Positions 38,965 to 48,391 of a DNA stretch of 64,000 bases are shown piece by piece. The position numbers were made by a program, and so were the translations under genes. Numbering within the stretch: position 1 is the stretch's first letter; each line of letters begins with the position of its first letter. Source of the DNA: Gracilariopsis chorda (Eukaryota > Rhodophyta > Florideophyceae > Gracilariales > Gracilariaceae); assembly GCA_003194525.1 (NCBI GenBank), contig NBIV01000001.1, positions 1,178,001-1,242,000 on the forward strand, given 5' to 3'. Below the pieces are notes generated by a model. The model saw nothing but the letters and a program-made list of their open reading frames with translations. It had not been told where the DNA came from and made no database searches.

Positions 38965-40070
38965 ATGAGTCCATTCGTATCCAACGCTCCTCCAAATCCA
39001 AACAACGGCTACCTACTCCCGGATCCCCGGATGACACGATTTCCAGACTGCGCTTTTCGCCAACGTCCACGCCCTTTCTGGCCGCGTCCTCCTGGAACGG
39101 CACAACGCGAGTATGGAAGGTGGATCCCGCTGCTGGTAACGCAACAGCAGTGTCCTTGCAGACCGAATCTACCCCCGTGCTCGATCTCACCTGGCTGTCT
39201 GACGGCGGCACAATTGTGTATGCCGGCGTCGGTAAACTCGCATATCGATGGGATTTAGCCTCGGAAAGAAAGGAAATCGTAGCCGCTCATAATGAACCAA
39301 TCCGTTGTACGTGTGAGGTTAGCACTGTCAACTCGTTTGCAACTGCTGGTTGGGATAAGCGATTAAGGTATTGGGATATTCGTTCCCCTACTGGTAACCC
39401 TTTGTTAGACGTGCAATTATCCGAGCGCGCGTATGCAATGGATGCGCGCGGTCCGTTAATGGTTCTCGCGCTTGCAGATCGAAAAATCGCCATCTACGAC
39501 GTGAGAAAACCGAACGCACCTTACGTGGAACGATTCACCCAGTTGCGCTATCAAACGCGATGCATAGCCACATGGCCGGATTCAATGGGTTATAATGTAG
39601 GCAGCGTGGAAGGAAAAGTGGGTGTAGAGTATGTACAACCGTCCAAAGTGGACCAGAGTTACTCGTTTTTCTGTCATCGAGACAAGCAGGGAAACAGCAA
39701 GGCGGTGAATGCTATACGATTTCATCAGCAAAGTGGCGCGTTTTGTACGGCCAGCAATGATGGAATGGTGCACTTTTGGGACAAGGATCGGAGGGATAGG
39801 GCGCCTATGCGACGTTTTCAGAAGATGGGGCAGGCTGTTTGTGATGTGGACTTCAGTAGTGACGGCAACATGCTGGCATATGCTGTGGGCTATGACTGGA
39901 TACAGGGATCGGCTGGTAGGAGTAATATGGAGAGTACTTATGTAGTATTACATTCGATAGAGGATGGAGAGTTGCATCGCGCTAGGGGTGGAAGTGGCGG
40001 ATATGGTGGTGGTGGTGGTGGTGGTCGTGGACGTGGGCGAGGCGGTCGAAGAAGGGGAGGTAGAAGGTAA
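38965..40070 (+). CDS. RAE1: RAE1/Gle2 WD40 mRNA export factor, with a one-base frame break near the start
   Basis: Nuclear-pore-associated seven-bladed WD40 protein that works with NUP98 in mRNA export and in mitotic checkpoint control. WD blades include FLAASSWNGTTRVWKV, ATAGWDKRLRYWDIR and TASNDGMVHFWDKD. The family signatures LRYQTRCIATWPDSMGYNVG and AYAVGYDWIQG are present. The ATG at 38965 opens a frame encoding the conserved NPNN leader; the rest of the protein is in another frame. The two join at CCCC (39025-39028), where one missing C would restore the family consensus. In the main frame there is no ATG before the first blade. The C-terminus ends in an unusual Gly/Arg-rich RGG tail encoded by GGT repeats (40006-40032). 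Converges on the YqgF-like gene with 56 bp between stops. Confidence 0.92.
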
Positions 40071-40126
40071 AGAACAGACGGATTGTTGTTTCTTGCTGTG
40101 TTGTTACGATAGTTGTTCTTTTTTTT

Positions 40127-40777
40127 TTATTGTTGACGTTTGAGCTGGTTGAGGTCGCGTAGCACGGCTTGCAGAATGTCGGTGGGACCGAGCTGAGCGC
40201 GCGAGGACACATCATCCAGCAGTTGCTGTTTTGCGGTTGGCGGATTCATGGCGGCGGTGAAACGCTTCAACTTGCGCGTCTCGAGATCATCGGGAAGCAA
40301 TCTGAGAGCGTTGATGAGATCGCGCTGGGCGTGTATAGAGTGTTGAAGGGCGTGCGCCTCGGAGTAGAAAAGAATAGCGTTAAGGTGCGGGAAAAAGGTC
40401 TGGTGATGCATCAACTCGCGGGTATAGTCGATGCTGACATCAGGCCGATCCGGACTGACGCCGACGACGAGAGCGTGAATGGGAAGTTGTTGGTGGTCTT
40501 CCTCGGGTGCATGTTGGCGGATTGCAGAGAAGGCGGATGCGAGAATTTTGGCATCAGCGGACACTTTTGCGGTGCGTGCTAGAATGCCGAAGGGAACTGC
40601 TTGTTGTTGCGTACGGTCGGAGAGCGCGAGGGAAATGTGGGTGGGCGTTATGTCGAGCGCGACCAGACGGGAGGTGGGGGTTACATGGTGGCGTAGCGCG
40701 GCGATGGACGTCTGCACTAGTCGACTGAACGCTGAGGAGGCGCCGGCGGATGTGAGCGCGGCGTTGGCGGCCGCCAT
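40127..40777 (-). CDS. YqgF/RuvX-like RNase H-fold protein
   Basis: The 216-residue protein has an Ala/Ser-rich leader that could target an organelle. The YqgF-like core begins near residue 36: RLVALDITPTHISLALSD resembles the bacterial pattern of a catalytic Asp at the end of a first strand followed by IGVALSD. LVVGVSPDRPDVS then matches the VVGLP strand, and AILFYSEAHAL occupies the place of the DER motif. In bacteria this family processes rRNA ends or Holliday junctions; plants and algae have organelle-targeted relatives. The match is distant and the substrate unknown. The start is the first in-frame ATG (40777); the upstream open frame lacks ATG. Divergent from the PurD-N-like gene with about 210 bp between starts. 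Confidence 0.6.
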   Translation of the reverse strand: MAAANAALTSAGASSAFSRLVQTSIAALRHHVTPTSRLVALDITPTHISLALSDRTQQQAVPFGILARTAKVSADAKILASAFSAIRQHAPEEDHQQLPIHALVVGVSPDRPDVSIDYTRELMHHQTFFPHLNAILFYSEAHALQHSIHAQRDLINALRLLPDDLETRKLKRFTAAMNPPTAKQQLLDDVSSRAQLGPTDILQAVLRDLNQLKRQQ

Positions 40778-40988
40778 TGCGCTGCGGTGGTGGGTGGTGG
40801 TGGCGGTGGCGGAAGAGGATGCGCGCGCGGATGGCAACGGATGAGTCGGCGCCAGCTCGGGCGGCGTCGTTTTTCAGAAAACGAAATATGATTTACCCTT
40901 GGTATTGCGTTTCATCATATCTGGCGCGAAGCGTAACCTCCGCCTCCTTCGTCGGTACCCGACACCATCGTCCACCGTCCAGTCCAAG

Positions 40989-41087
40989 ATGCATTTCGAA
41001 TTGGCGTTCACAATGCCGTTCTCCCTCGTGGGGCGGCCTCGTCTCGCAACAACCGCCTGCACGCGACCTCCGCCAAAGCGCAGCCAC

Positions 41088-41122
<35 letters not shown>

Positions 41123-41714
41123 GAAACGCGAGAACACCGACGTGAGCGCGTACAGTCTGGCAGACACTGTAAAAGATTCGCCACTTCTCAACAGCACGCT
41201 AATGAACGCCATGCGCGACTACTTTGGAGACGACGGTCGAGAGGTGCAGGACTACATGAAACGTCCGCTCAACGAAAACGGCGAGCCCATGTTCCGCTGC
41301 GTGATTGTCGGCTCGGGCGAGAGAGAGCTGCAGTTAGCGCGCGTGTTGTCTGGAAGCGATGTGATGAGGGGCCTGTATTACTGTCCAGACCACGCCGCCG
41401 TGTGCGATATCGAGATGAACAAGTTTGCGCAGTCCGCTACGGTGAGCGCTGAAACGCGACCTGAGGACGTGGTGCGCTTTGCAAAGTGGTGTCTTGCGGA
41501 TGCGGTGTTCATTGGACCGGACAGACAGCGCAGCATTTCCAGGGAGGTGGAGAGCGAGTTGGCACACGCTGGAATCACAGTGTTTCAACATGACGTATCA
41601 GCGGCTATTGCGGAGGGTAACATGGATGCGAAGGAGTGCTTACTGCCGCTTGCACAGAGTGAGTCGGATACTCGGACGGAGGAGCAGTTGGTGGAAGATG
41701 AGGTTGTGGAGTAA
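40989..41714 (+). CDS. Free-standing PurD (GARS) N-domain-like protein
   Basis: The 241-residue protein opens with an Arg/Pro/Thr-rich leader, including a run of Arg-Pro dipeptides encoded by CCGCGT repeats (41086-41124), that looks like an organelle transit peptide. From residue 103 it matches the N-terminal domain of glycinamide ribonucleotide synthetase: CVIVGSGERELQLARVL in place of the GGGGREHALAWKL motif, then VVRFAKWCLADAVFIGPDR, and AHAGITVFQHDVSAAIAEG. The ATP-grasp and C-terminal domains of PurD are absent, and the PGN loop is changed (CPDHAAV), so ligase activity is not expected. A binding or regulatory role is inference. ATG chosen at 40989; upstream in-frame codons lack ATG. Confidence 0.75.
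41086..41124. repeat. (CCGCGT)n coding microsatellite
   Basis: Six or so CCGCGT hexamers encode an Arg-Pro run in the leader of the PurD-N-like protein. Confidence 0.85.
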
Positions 41715-41915
41715 ATGACTTTATACTTAGCATAAAACAAGCTTGAAGCGAGCTGATGTACAGAGGAGAACGTTTGAATGTATTTTAACTAGTGAATAAT
41801 AACAAGGTAGAGACGCAAGGGAGTAGTATCAAGCGACATTCGCTTGTGCCTCAAGATGGGTAGCGACGACATGTACACAACAACATTAGCACGAGCACAG
41901 GCGGTAACGAAAACG

Positions 41916-42620
41916 CTATGTCCAGGACGCAAAGTTGAGTGCATCGTCGTTGGCAGCGTATCTCATAATACCCAGGTCATGATAAAGCTCAGCTGAAGAA
42001 GACGGCAATCCTTGGCCACACTCAGCGGAGTCGAATATATCATGCTCAGCGCCCAGTTGAATAGCGCACCTCAAGACGGTTTCCAACAGGTGAGAAGGTC
42101 CGTCCAAATGGTAGGCGACAACGCAATGGGCGATCCATTGGTGAAGCGTATCACTCAGACGCGCATGCAACACAACGGATTGATTGCTTCCCGCCTTGGG
42201 AATGCATGCCTGCTTGCCGGCGATGTTGGATGCATCCGAGAGACAGTGCTGCTGAATATCCAGACGCAAGGCATGCGGTATTTGATGCGGCGTTGCGAAA
42301 AGCCATTGCATATCATCGTCCTTGCCCGTGTTGGCCCACTCCAGAATATCACGCACCGACTTGTGCACGGAACCGTAGTTGTGTGTGACAGCCATGGCCT
42401 CGAGCCATTGGTACAGGATGGGCGAGAGCGTAAAGGTGAGCCGCTTCGGCGTTCGTGGAGAATCGGCATAATCGGATATGGACCCGAACGAAGGCGTGTT
42501 TGCCGACGACGGGGACACGTTCTTCAACGACAGTGTTGGGGGGGATGTGGAGAGATCATGCTGCGGAGATGCGGCATGCAAGCTTGGCAACATAGCCCAC
42601 AACAACGAAGCAAGCCCCAT
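41916..42620 (-). CDS. Secreted protein of unknown function with a tandem internal repeat
   Basis: I do not recognise the family. The 234-residue protein starts with a signal peptide (1-17, ending LHAA). Two related segments of about 48 residues follow, at 61-108 and 149-196. Both have the pattern L-S-x-x-L-x-Q-W, with Leu or Ile after the Trp, an aromatic nine to eleven residues later and a C-terminal amphipathic helix (VRDILEWANTG and LLETVLRCAIQLG). The strand-helix-helix spacing is reminiscent of ribbon-helix-helix folds, but the signal peptide argues against DNA binding. A Ser/Pro-rich linker precedes the first repeat. No glycosidase, lectin or protease motif is visible. Confidence 0.75.
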   Translation of the reverse strand: MGLASLLWAMLPSLHAASPQHDLSTSPPTLSLKNVSPSSANTPSFGSISDYADSPRTPKRLTFTLSPILYQWLEAMAVTHNYGSVHKSVRDILEWANTGKDDDMQWLFATPHQIPHALRLDIQQHCLSDASNIAGKQACIPKAGSNQSVVLHARLSDTLHQWIAHCVVAYHLDGPSHLLETVLRCAIQLGAEHDIFDSAECGQGLPSSSAELYHDLGIMRYAANDDALNFASWT

Positions 42621-45581
42621 TTCGGATACAAGTTACGGAGACGAAGACAGCGTACGGAAGCGGGGTGAAGGCGGCCAAGGCGCGGCGCTTATATACGCGA
42701 CCGGAACGCGCGCGTTGGTAGGGTGTGGAGCCAAAGGTGCGTAGGTTATGACGAGTTCGGAAGTTGGCGAGCGGAGCGGACTGAAGACGGCGCGCGCGGA
42801 GGGCGAGACGTATGTTACGGCGCAAGTAGGCGCGAGTCGCGAGCGCGCGCAGCGAAGGCGGCGAGCGTGACAGCGGGCGCTCACGGCAAGCGCGCCGTGC
42901 GAAGACGGACTCGGGGGAGTGCGCAAGCGTCAAACGGGCGTGCGCCATTGAAAAGGCAGCCGCGCACAACACAATCGAGCAGCAGACGACGAGCTGAACA
43001 AAGCGCAAGCACACCGCCCCCTCTTCCACTGTCAGCCGCGGCGGTCTTACAGTACAGATGCCCTTTTTATCTCGTCGTTGGTGCACTGCGCTGCTGCTGC
43101 ACGGGTCAGAGGCGCAGAACGGTGCGATGGAACAGCGCGCAGGTGCTGAAATCTCGCGAGTTGCTCCTCACACGTGGGCGGTGCTCTTCGGCCTCATTGG
43201 TTGTTGACCGCTGTTGGTTGTGGCAGCTCGCAAATATCTGCATGACGCCAGCCAGCGCCCGTTGGCGGCGCCGGCGCGTGCTTTCCGTGCGCCGCCGCCA
43301 GTGCTGCGCCCGTTGTGGGCCGTTCATTTGGGCAGAGGGGTTAAGCCCTTGGCCGAGGCTTAATCTCTTGCATTAATCCCTTTTCTGCCACCTGTACTGT
43401 TTACGCTTTCCGCCGCTTGCCACCCGTCGCTTGCGCCCAAAATATCCTCACATGGTCCGTATTTCTTACTGTTGTTACTTGCTGTCCCATCGCCGCGTCC
43501 ACTTTCCGTGCTTCACGTATGCGTATGCTTTGTCTCGCTGCGAGCGAGCGCTCTTTCGTGGCTATCCTTGTCGCATCGCCGCGCTTCCAACCCGTACATA
43601 ACCTTTTGTGGCTACCAATTTGCCCTAGTGCATCTGCATGTCCACATGCTTCCATATATTCAACTGACGCATTCATCATCTACTTGAGCGTGCGACGTTC
43701 CGTGGCGCGCTCACTCGTCACATCTGTCCGCCGCTGCGCACCTCGAGAGTATCCGCCAAACCCTCCGCTTTGCTACCGGTTCATCACATCAAGCCCAAAA
43801 ACCAGTTCTGCCATGCCAGCTCGTGGCAGAGAATTTAGCTGTTGCCAAACCTCTAGTACATTCAAAATATCTGTCCCGTCGGTGTGCGCCACACATCGAA
43901 CAACATCAGCCCACAAGTGCCAACCCGATATTATGTAAAAGCTTGTCGTAAAAACATACGCTGCACCGGTCACGCATTTCGTCCTTCAGTCCACTTCCAC
44001 CGCCAAGATGGAAAACCAAACCGATATTCTTTTCGAAGCATACTGGCCATCAAATTGTTTCTTACTCCCTTTTTTAACACTCACCATTATCATAGTGAAG
44101 CATCATGCTTCCTTCCACTTCAGTCTTCCTTCTGTCCACTTCCACCGTCAGTACGTCTTGTGATCCCGAGTCGGCTGTATTGGCTCGCCTCTTGATCCAA
44201 ACCTTTCTATCCGCAGATGCGCTGCGACAAGTTGTCACTCACAACATCTTATATTCCGTACACGTGCTGCTAAAGTTTAGACAGCCTGTCCAGACACCTC
44301 AATATCTGTTTCTTTGGCCCAACACCCCTTTTTCGTTGTACCTTCGTAATGCACACACGCACCGATGCGTTTTCACTTTCGCCCTCTGCAGAATGACAGC
44401 TGTTGACAGTGCTGCTCAGCATCTTGCACCAACTTGTTGGTCATGACAAAAGGGAAGCACACCGAAATCAAACCATATTACTCCCCAATCGATTGCTCAG
44501 CAAACAAAGAATAAGTCGTTGCGCCAGTCGCCAACAGCTGCTCCCACAGCGAGACTCTGATACATGCATCCTTTTTTGAGCGCATTCAAATCTTATTTTA
44601 ATGTCTCATCCGCTTTTACAAGCTAGAAGCTCTACGTGTTAGTAAACTGGAGGAGGGAACATTAGTAGATCAAGCTCTCGTTCTGTATCTTTGATCATCG
44701 AACCTACCCCGAGAGAAAACTATTCTTGATTAGCAATGAACCAGGAGAGAACAGTACTTTCCTTGACGGTTCTGACGAAAACCGCCCCAACGCAATGGAG
44801 CAGCAAACACCAGAAGACGCTCCAAGAACAATTACCGCCCTTATGCCAAACTTCTCTACATGTGCGCGATTGACGCACCTATCACCCACCGCCCCGTACT
44901 TGGCCACGTCTCCCTAAAAATAACTACTGTCAGAACTACTCCGGCATGAGTGTTCGAAACCGTGTGACACGGTAGCCTCCAACTCAAGAACCACTGTAAT
45001 GGCGGATCACCTTTAAAATTGTAACACGACAAAGAACCTCGTCCAAAGGAAGGTGACGGCCTGCTCCGAGGAGAGAAGGCTCTTCGCTAGCCACCATTAT
45101 TATATACTTGAACACACTAGCAATAGCTCTCTACAGATCTGACTATCTTCTGTATCATACATTCTAGAATTATCTATCCTCTACAAGCTATTTAACAAAC
45201 TACCCTTCGTAGCTTAAGTGCCTCAATGTGTTACAGAAATACTGCTCCTCCATTGGAGTAGTATTTTTGTAACTGTTAGCTGCTTCAGAGGAATGTCGGC
45301 AAAGAAAGATGTGCATTTTTAATCGCACCCGCACGGTTTTTTGGTGCAGCATTCAATACTACGTACACTTCGCAGCTCACAAAACACAATATGTCCACTC
45401 AAGCAACACGAGTTGTGAGCGTTGTTTTACGTTCAAGGTTGCAATGGAAGAGTCGTTTAGCTCCTAATACGACGTTCAATATGTCTCTTGTTCTTTGAGA
45501 TCCAACGAGTTCACACATCTGAAGTTCTCGTGCACACTCAGGTTCAACTTCCAATCTAGAACGTGGAGGAACATGCACGGA
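42621..45581. other. Gene-poor region
   Basis: About 3 kb. The first 700 bases are very GC-rich and give long chance frames (for example 217 codons at 42723-43376) of Arg/Ala-rich composition without family resemblance. The rest has only short frames. A short motif, GTCCACTTCCACCG, occurs twice (near 43990 and 44137), and a long hairpin lies at 45230-45273. Confidence 0.5.
45230..45273. repeat. Hairpin, 19-bp arms, 6-base loop
   Basis: Bases 45230-45248 pair with 45255-45273; both departures from perfect complementarity are G-T pairs, so an RNA copy would be fully paired. The loop is TCCATT. Confidence 0.85.
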
Positions 45582-46854
45582 TCAGCGAGTCAGACTGCAG
45601 TGAGTTAGGTCGCTCCAACCTGGGGTCGATACGCAGCCGTTCAAGTCACAAAAGAGATATAATGACAAGCTGTTCTGCTTGTTCTCGAGGTCTAGAATGT
45701 GTGTACGGGTGTGTTCATATGGGCTGGTGTCCCCACTTCCAGGAATTCGGTACGGACTAAAATAGGAAAAAGCGCTTTCTCTCTCCAGAAACACCTGCAA
45801 CATCTCTGGTCACGTTCGAACTATTGATTCGACATTGAGGCCCTGCCTTTGTCGAAGAGATGGAAGCTCTATTCGTCAGGATGTCGCTCTACGGCGACAT
45901 CTGAGAACGAGATGACCTACGCTAGTTTCTATATTGGGCCCACATCCAAGCGGGGAGAACATTTCCTGCTGTGAACGAAGGAAGAGACCGGACGCAGCGT
46001 CGGAACATGGCCCATAAATATTGCGTCAAAGCCGTGTGCGCTCTTCACAGATTCACCAAATTGCCACCACCAAGTCTTCTTCGCAATGCTTGCCTCGGCC
46101 TCATGTTAGGGCAGATTGCCTACGTTTGTATCCCGGATATATCCACACACACACACCTAGTTCTGTTGGGCTTCCTCAGGAGGGAAAACTATCTTTAGGA
46201 AAGCTTTCCTGGTGTTAACATAATCGGTTGCATCAGACCACATTGAGGAGAAGAAGAAGAATAGTTCTGTTACCGCGTCTACTCTGAGCCTTCGGTGTTT
46301 GGACTCAGTGAGATCCGCCCCCAGACCGCATCGTTTGTATACATCTGTTCCCCCTCCCTGTCTGTCCGCTATGGTGCACCGTTGATCCCGATCGAATCTA
46401 CCTACCAGTGTGTACCCTTGTATGGCAGGTATGTTGTCTCCATGCTTAGATATGTTGCCTGGATGCAGAGAATGTCTGCATTGTATTTGTGGGCCGTCTT
46501 TACAATTTCTTAGAAGGGCCCTCTCGCCCGCCGAAACCAAACTTCGGCAGTTGACCTGTATGAGTGTTAGTCGTGTGTTGGTCTGTTTTCTTTTTGATGA
46601 CCTAAGAAGTGCTGGTCTCCTGAGAGACCCAATCGCCACTCATTTTGTCCCCCCCGTTGGCGGAGGGAAGACGGGTACACACCTCGTGAAGGCCGATCGG
46701 CTTGCACCGGAGGTACAGAATGGAATGCAACCATTGGAGATAGGATGCCGAAGCCGATACAGTATATCATCCGCGCCGTCGATTGACCGGAAGACACAAA
46801 CCAGTTAGACAACATTTCTGCAACAAGAAGCAGGAGAACACGTTGACGACCCAA
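45582..46854 (-). mobile_element. Non-LTR retrotransposon (LINE) fragment, internally deleted
   Basis: On the minus strand, 46639-46157 encodes a recognisable endonuclease (exonuclease-endonuclease-phosphatase) domain: LTLIQVNCRSLVS, then GYTLVGRFDRDQ and DRQGGGTDVY. Directly downstream comes degenerate RNase H sequence and then the C-terminal region (GHVPTLRPVSSF, VGHLVLRCRRRAT), with several stops. The reverse transcriptase that should lie between endonuclease and RNase H is missing, so the copy has an internal deletion with a junction near 46160-46200. Bases 46640-46854 are probably the upstream part of the same element. The 3' end carries a TG-rich segment like that of the second copy at 52.8 kb. 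Confidence 0.7.
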
Positions 46855-47428
46855 CCAATCTTCAATCTATAGTGTGCACTCTTACACTCCGCGACATCGC
46901 AACCCATTTGCGACTGTCTGGCTACGCAAGAGCACAAGACCACCGATACAGTATATCTTTATCGCAAGTTCACGTCCTTCTGTCCATCAAGGGTCATTGA
47001 CCTAGATCCAGCCATATTGTTGTGGAACGCAAACTTCTTCTACGAAGATCGCCCCAACATGTCATCATGAGGATGCCCACTCCACACAAATAACCATCCT
47101 TTACATTGACTAGAAGTGAACACGTTAAGACTCTGCATCTCATCTACAACGTTCTAAAGGCTAGCATCCAATAGCAGTTTTCGCAAAATTGCAGATCACG
47201 TGACGGTCACTACTCTGTACAACTCATATTGATGAGTATCCCTTTACCAAAGGTAATCCTACACTCTTAAACTAGGTGTACTTATCTTGTGTACTACAAA
47301 CCAGTATGCGATTTCTTAATCTCGGCACAGAGGTTAAGTGAAAGGTTGGATTCTGGATCATGGAAGTGACCCATATATTCTCCACCAACAAACCTGATTG
47401 ATTGCTGATGTTTTGGGGTAGTGTTTGT
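46855..47428. other. Intergenic, no feature seen
   Basis: Between the LINE fragment and the metalloprotease stop codon. Only short frames; it may include further degenerate transposon sequence. Confidence 0.4.
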
Positions 47429-48391
47429 TTAACTGGGACAACCATACAGCCTCTTATGCGCGTTTTCGAACTGTCGATACGTGTGAAGGACCCAAGGATT
47501 TTTGCGCAATACTTCCAGCATGCCGTTGTCTGTAGTGGAGCAAGTTTCTTGCAACTGCCGGAGAGCCGCTGCTACGTTTCCTTCAATATTCATTGGTCCG
47601 TTAGGATTAGAATTCATGCACTCTCTTGCCCAATACGAAGCAACTCCTTCGTTGAAGGCGAATTCAAATGAAGTCTTGGTTGAACATGTGTGACTTTCAA
47701 ACCCGCCGTACTGTGCAAGATCATGATGGAAATGATCTGGGCCACCATCATAGATATTCCTGATAATATGTCCGAACTCGTGTATAACGACATCGTAGGT
47801 AAGATAAAAACCTCTTGGGATCCTGACATGATCCCAGGTTACAAACGGCCGCGGCGCAGTAATAATCTCGTTGGGATATATGAAGAAATGACGCTCGAAG
47901 TCGCGCCCTGTTCTTCGTTTGAAGTCCTGGAGAACTTCATGAAAGTAGATGTATCGCTGACATGAAGCGTTATCAATAGCAAGAGTGCCGACATTCTTTT
48001 GGCCTTGGAAACCACTTATCTCCAATGGAAACCATTCTCCCGACGCAAATATCTTAGATGTTTCGCCGGGTCGTCGATATTCAAACTGAAAGAACAAGAT
48101 CATACTCCCTTGGATTTGGTCTGGGCCTGAGAAGGGAGTGGCATCAAGCGCTTGCCCGGAAATATTGAAGCGACCTTCAGCATCAGTATGCGATACTCCA
48201 ATTTCATTCGTAACGAACCCAATAACGTGGTTCAGAGTTATTTTCGTGTGCGCAAGATCCAGCCCATAGCATGTTGCCTTTCCAGACACCGTTATAGGTG
48301 TGTCACTCGAACATTGCGCGTTGCATTCGGTTATCATCCATAACAGAACCAGAAAGAGATTGCAAAGCGTAGAGGAAGATTTTGTGTTCAT
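47429..48391 (-). CDS. Secreted gluzincin-like metalloprotease with an N-terminal transthyretin-like domain
   Basis: The 320-residue protein has a signal peptide (1-25, ending ECNA). An N-terminal beta domain (about 32-135) resembles transthyretin-like or carboxypeptidase-regulatory folds: VSGKATCYGLDLAHTKITL, then TDAEGRFNISG. The protease part has the zinc motif HEFGH (204-208) and a downstream glutamate in AFNEGVASYWA (E248), the spacing of gluzincins with HExxH plus Glu. Several cysteines (C27, C41, C144, C236, C258, C286, C318) suggest disulfides. Substrate unknown; an extracellular or wall-associated role is inferred from the signal peptide. The protein appears intact although it sits in a repeat-rich region. 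Confidence 0.85.
   Translation of the reverse strand: MNTKSSSTLCNLFLVLLWMITECNAQCSSDTPITVSGKATCYGLDLAHTKITLNHVIGFVTNEIGVSHTDAEGRFNISGQALDATPFSGPDQIQGSMILFFQFEYRRPGETSKIFASGEWFPLEISGFQGQKNVGTLAIDNASCQRYIYFHEVLQDFKRRTGRDFERHFFIYPNEIITAPRPFVTWDHVRIPRGFYLTYDVVIHEFGHIIRNIYDGGPDHFHHDLAQYGGFESHTCSTKTSFEFAFNEGVASYWARECMNSNPNGPMNIEGNVAAALRQLQETCSTTDNGMLEVLRKNPWVLHTYRQFENAHKRLYGCPS

Noticed and set aside
38974..39048. An intron explaining the RAE1 frame change
   Set aside because: The only GT-AG pair that fits would remove the conserved NPNN leader, and the conserved sequence is otherwise contiguous, so a one-base indel is simpler.
42723..43376. 217-codon plus-strand frame
   Set aside because: The region is very GC-rich, which suppresses stops in all frames; the translation is Arg/Ala-rich without features.
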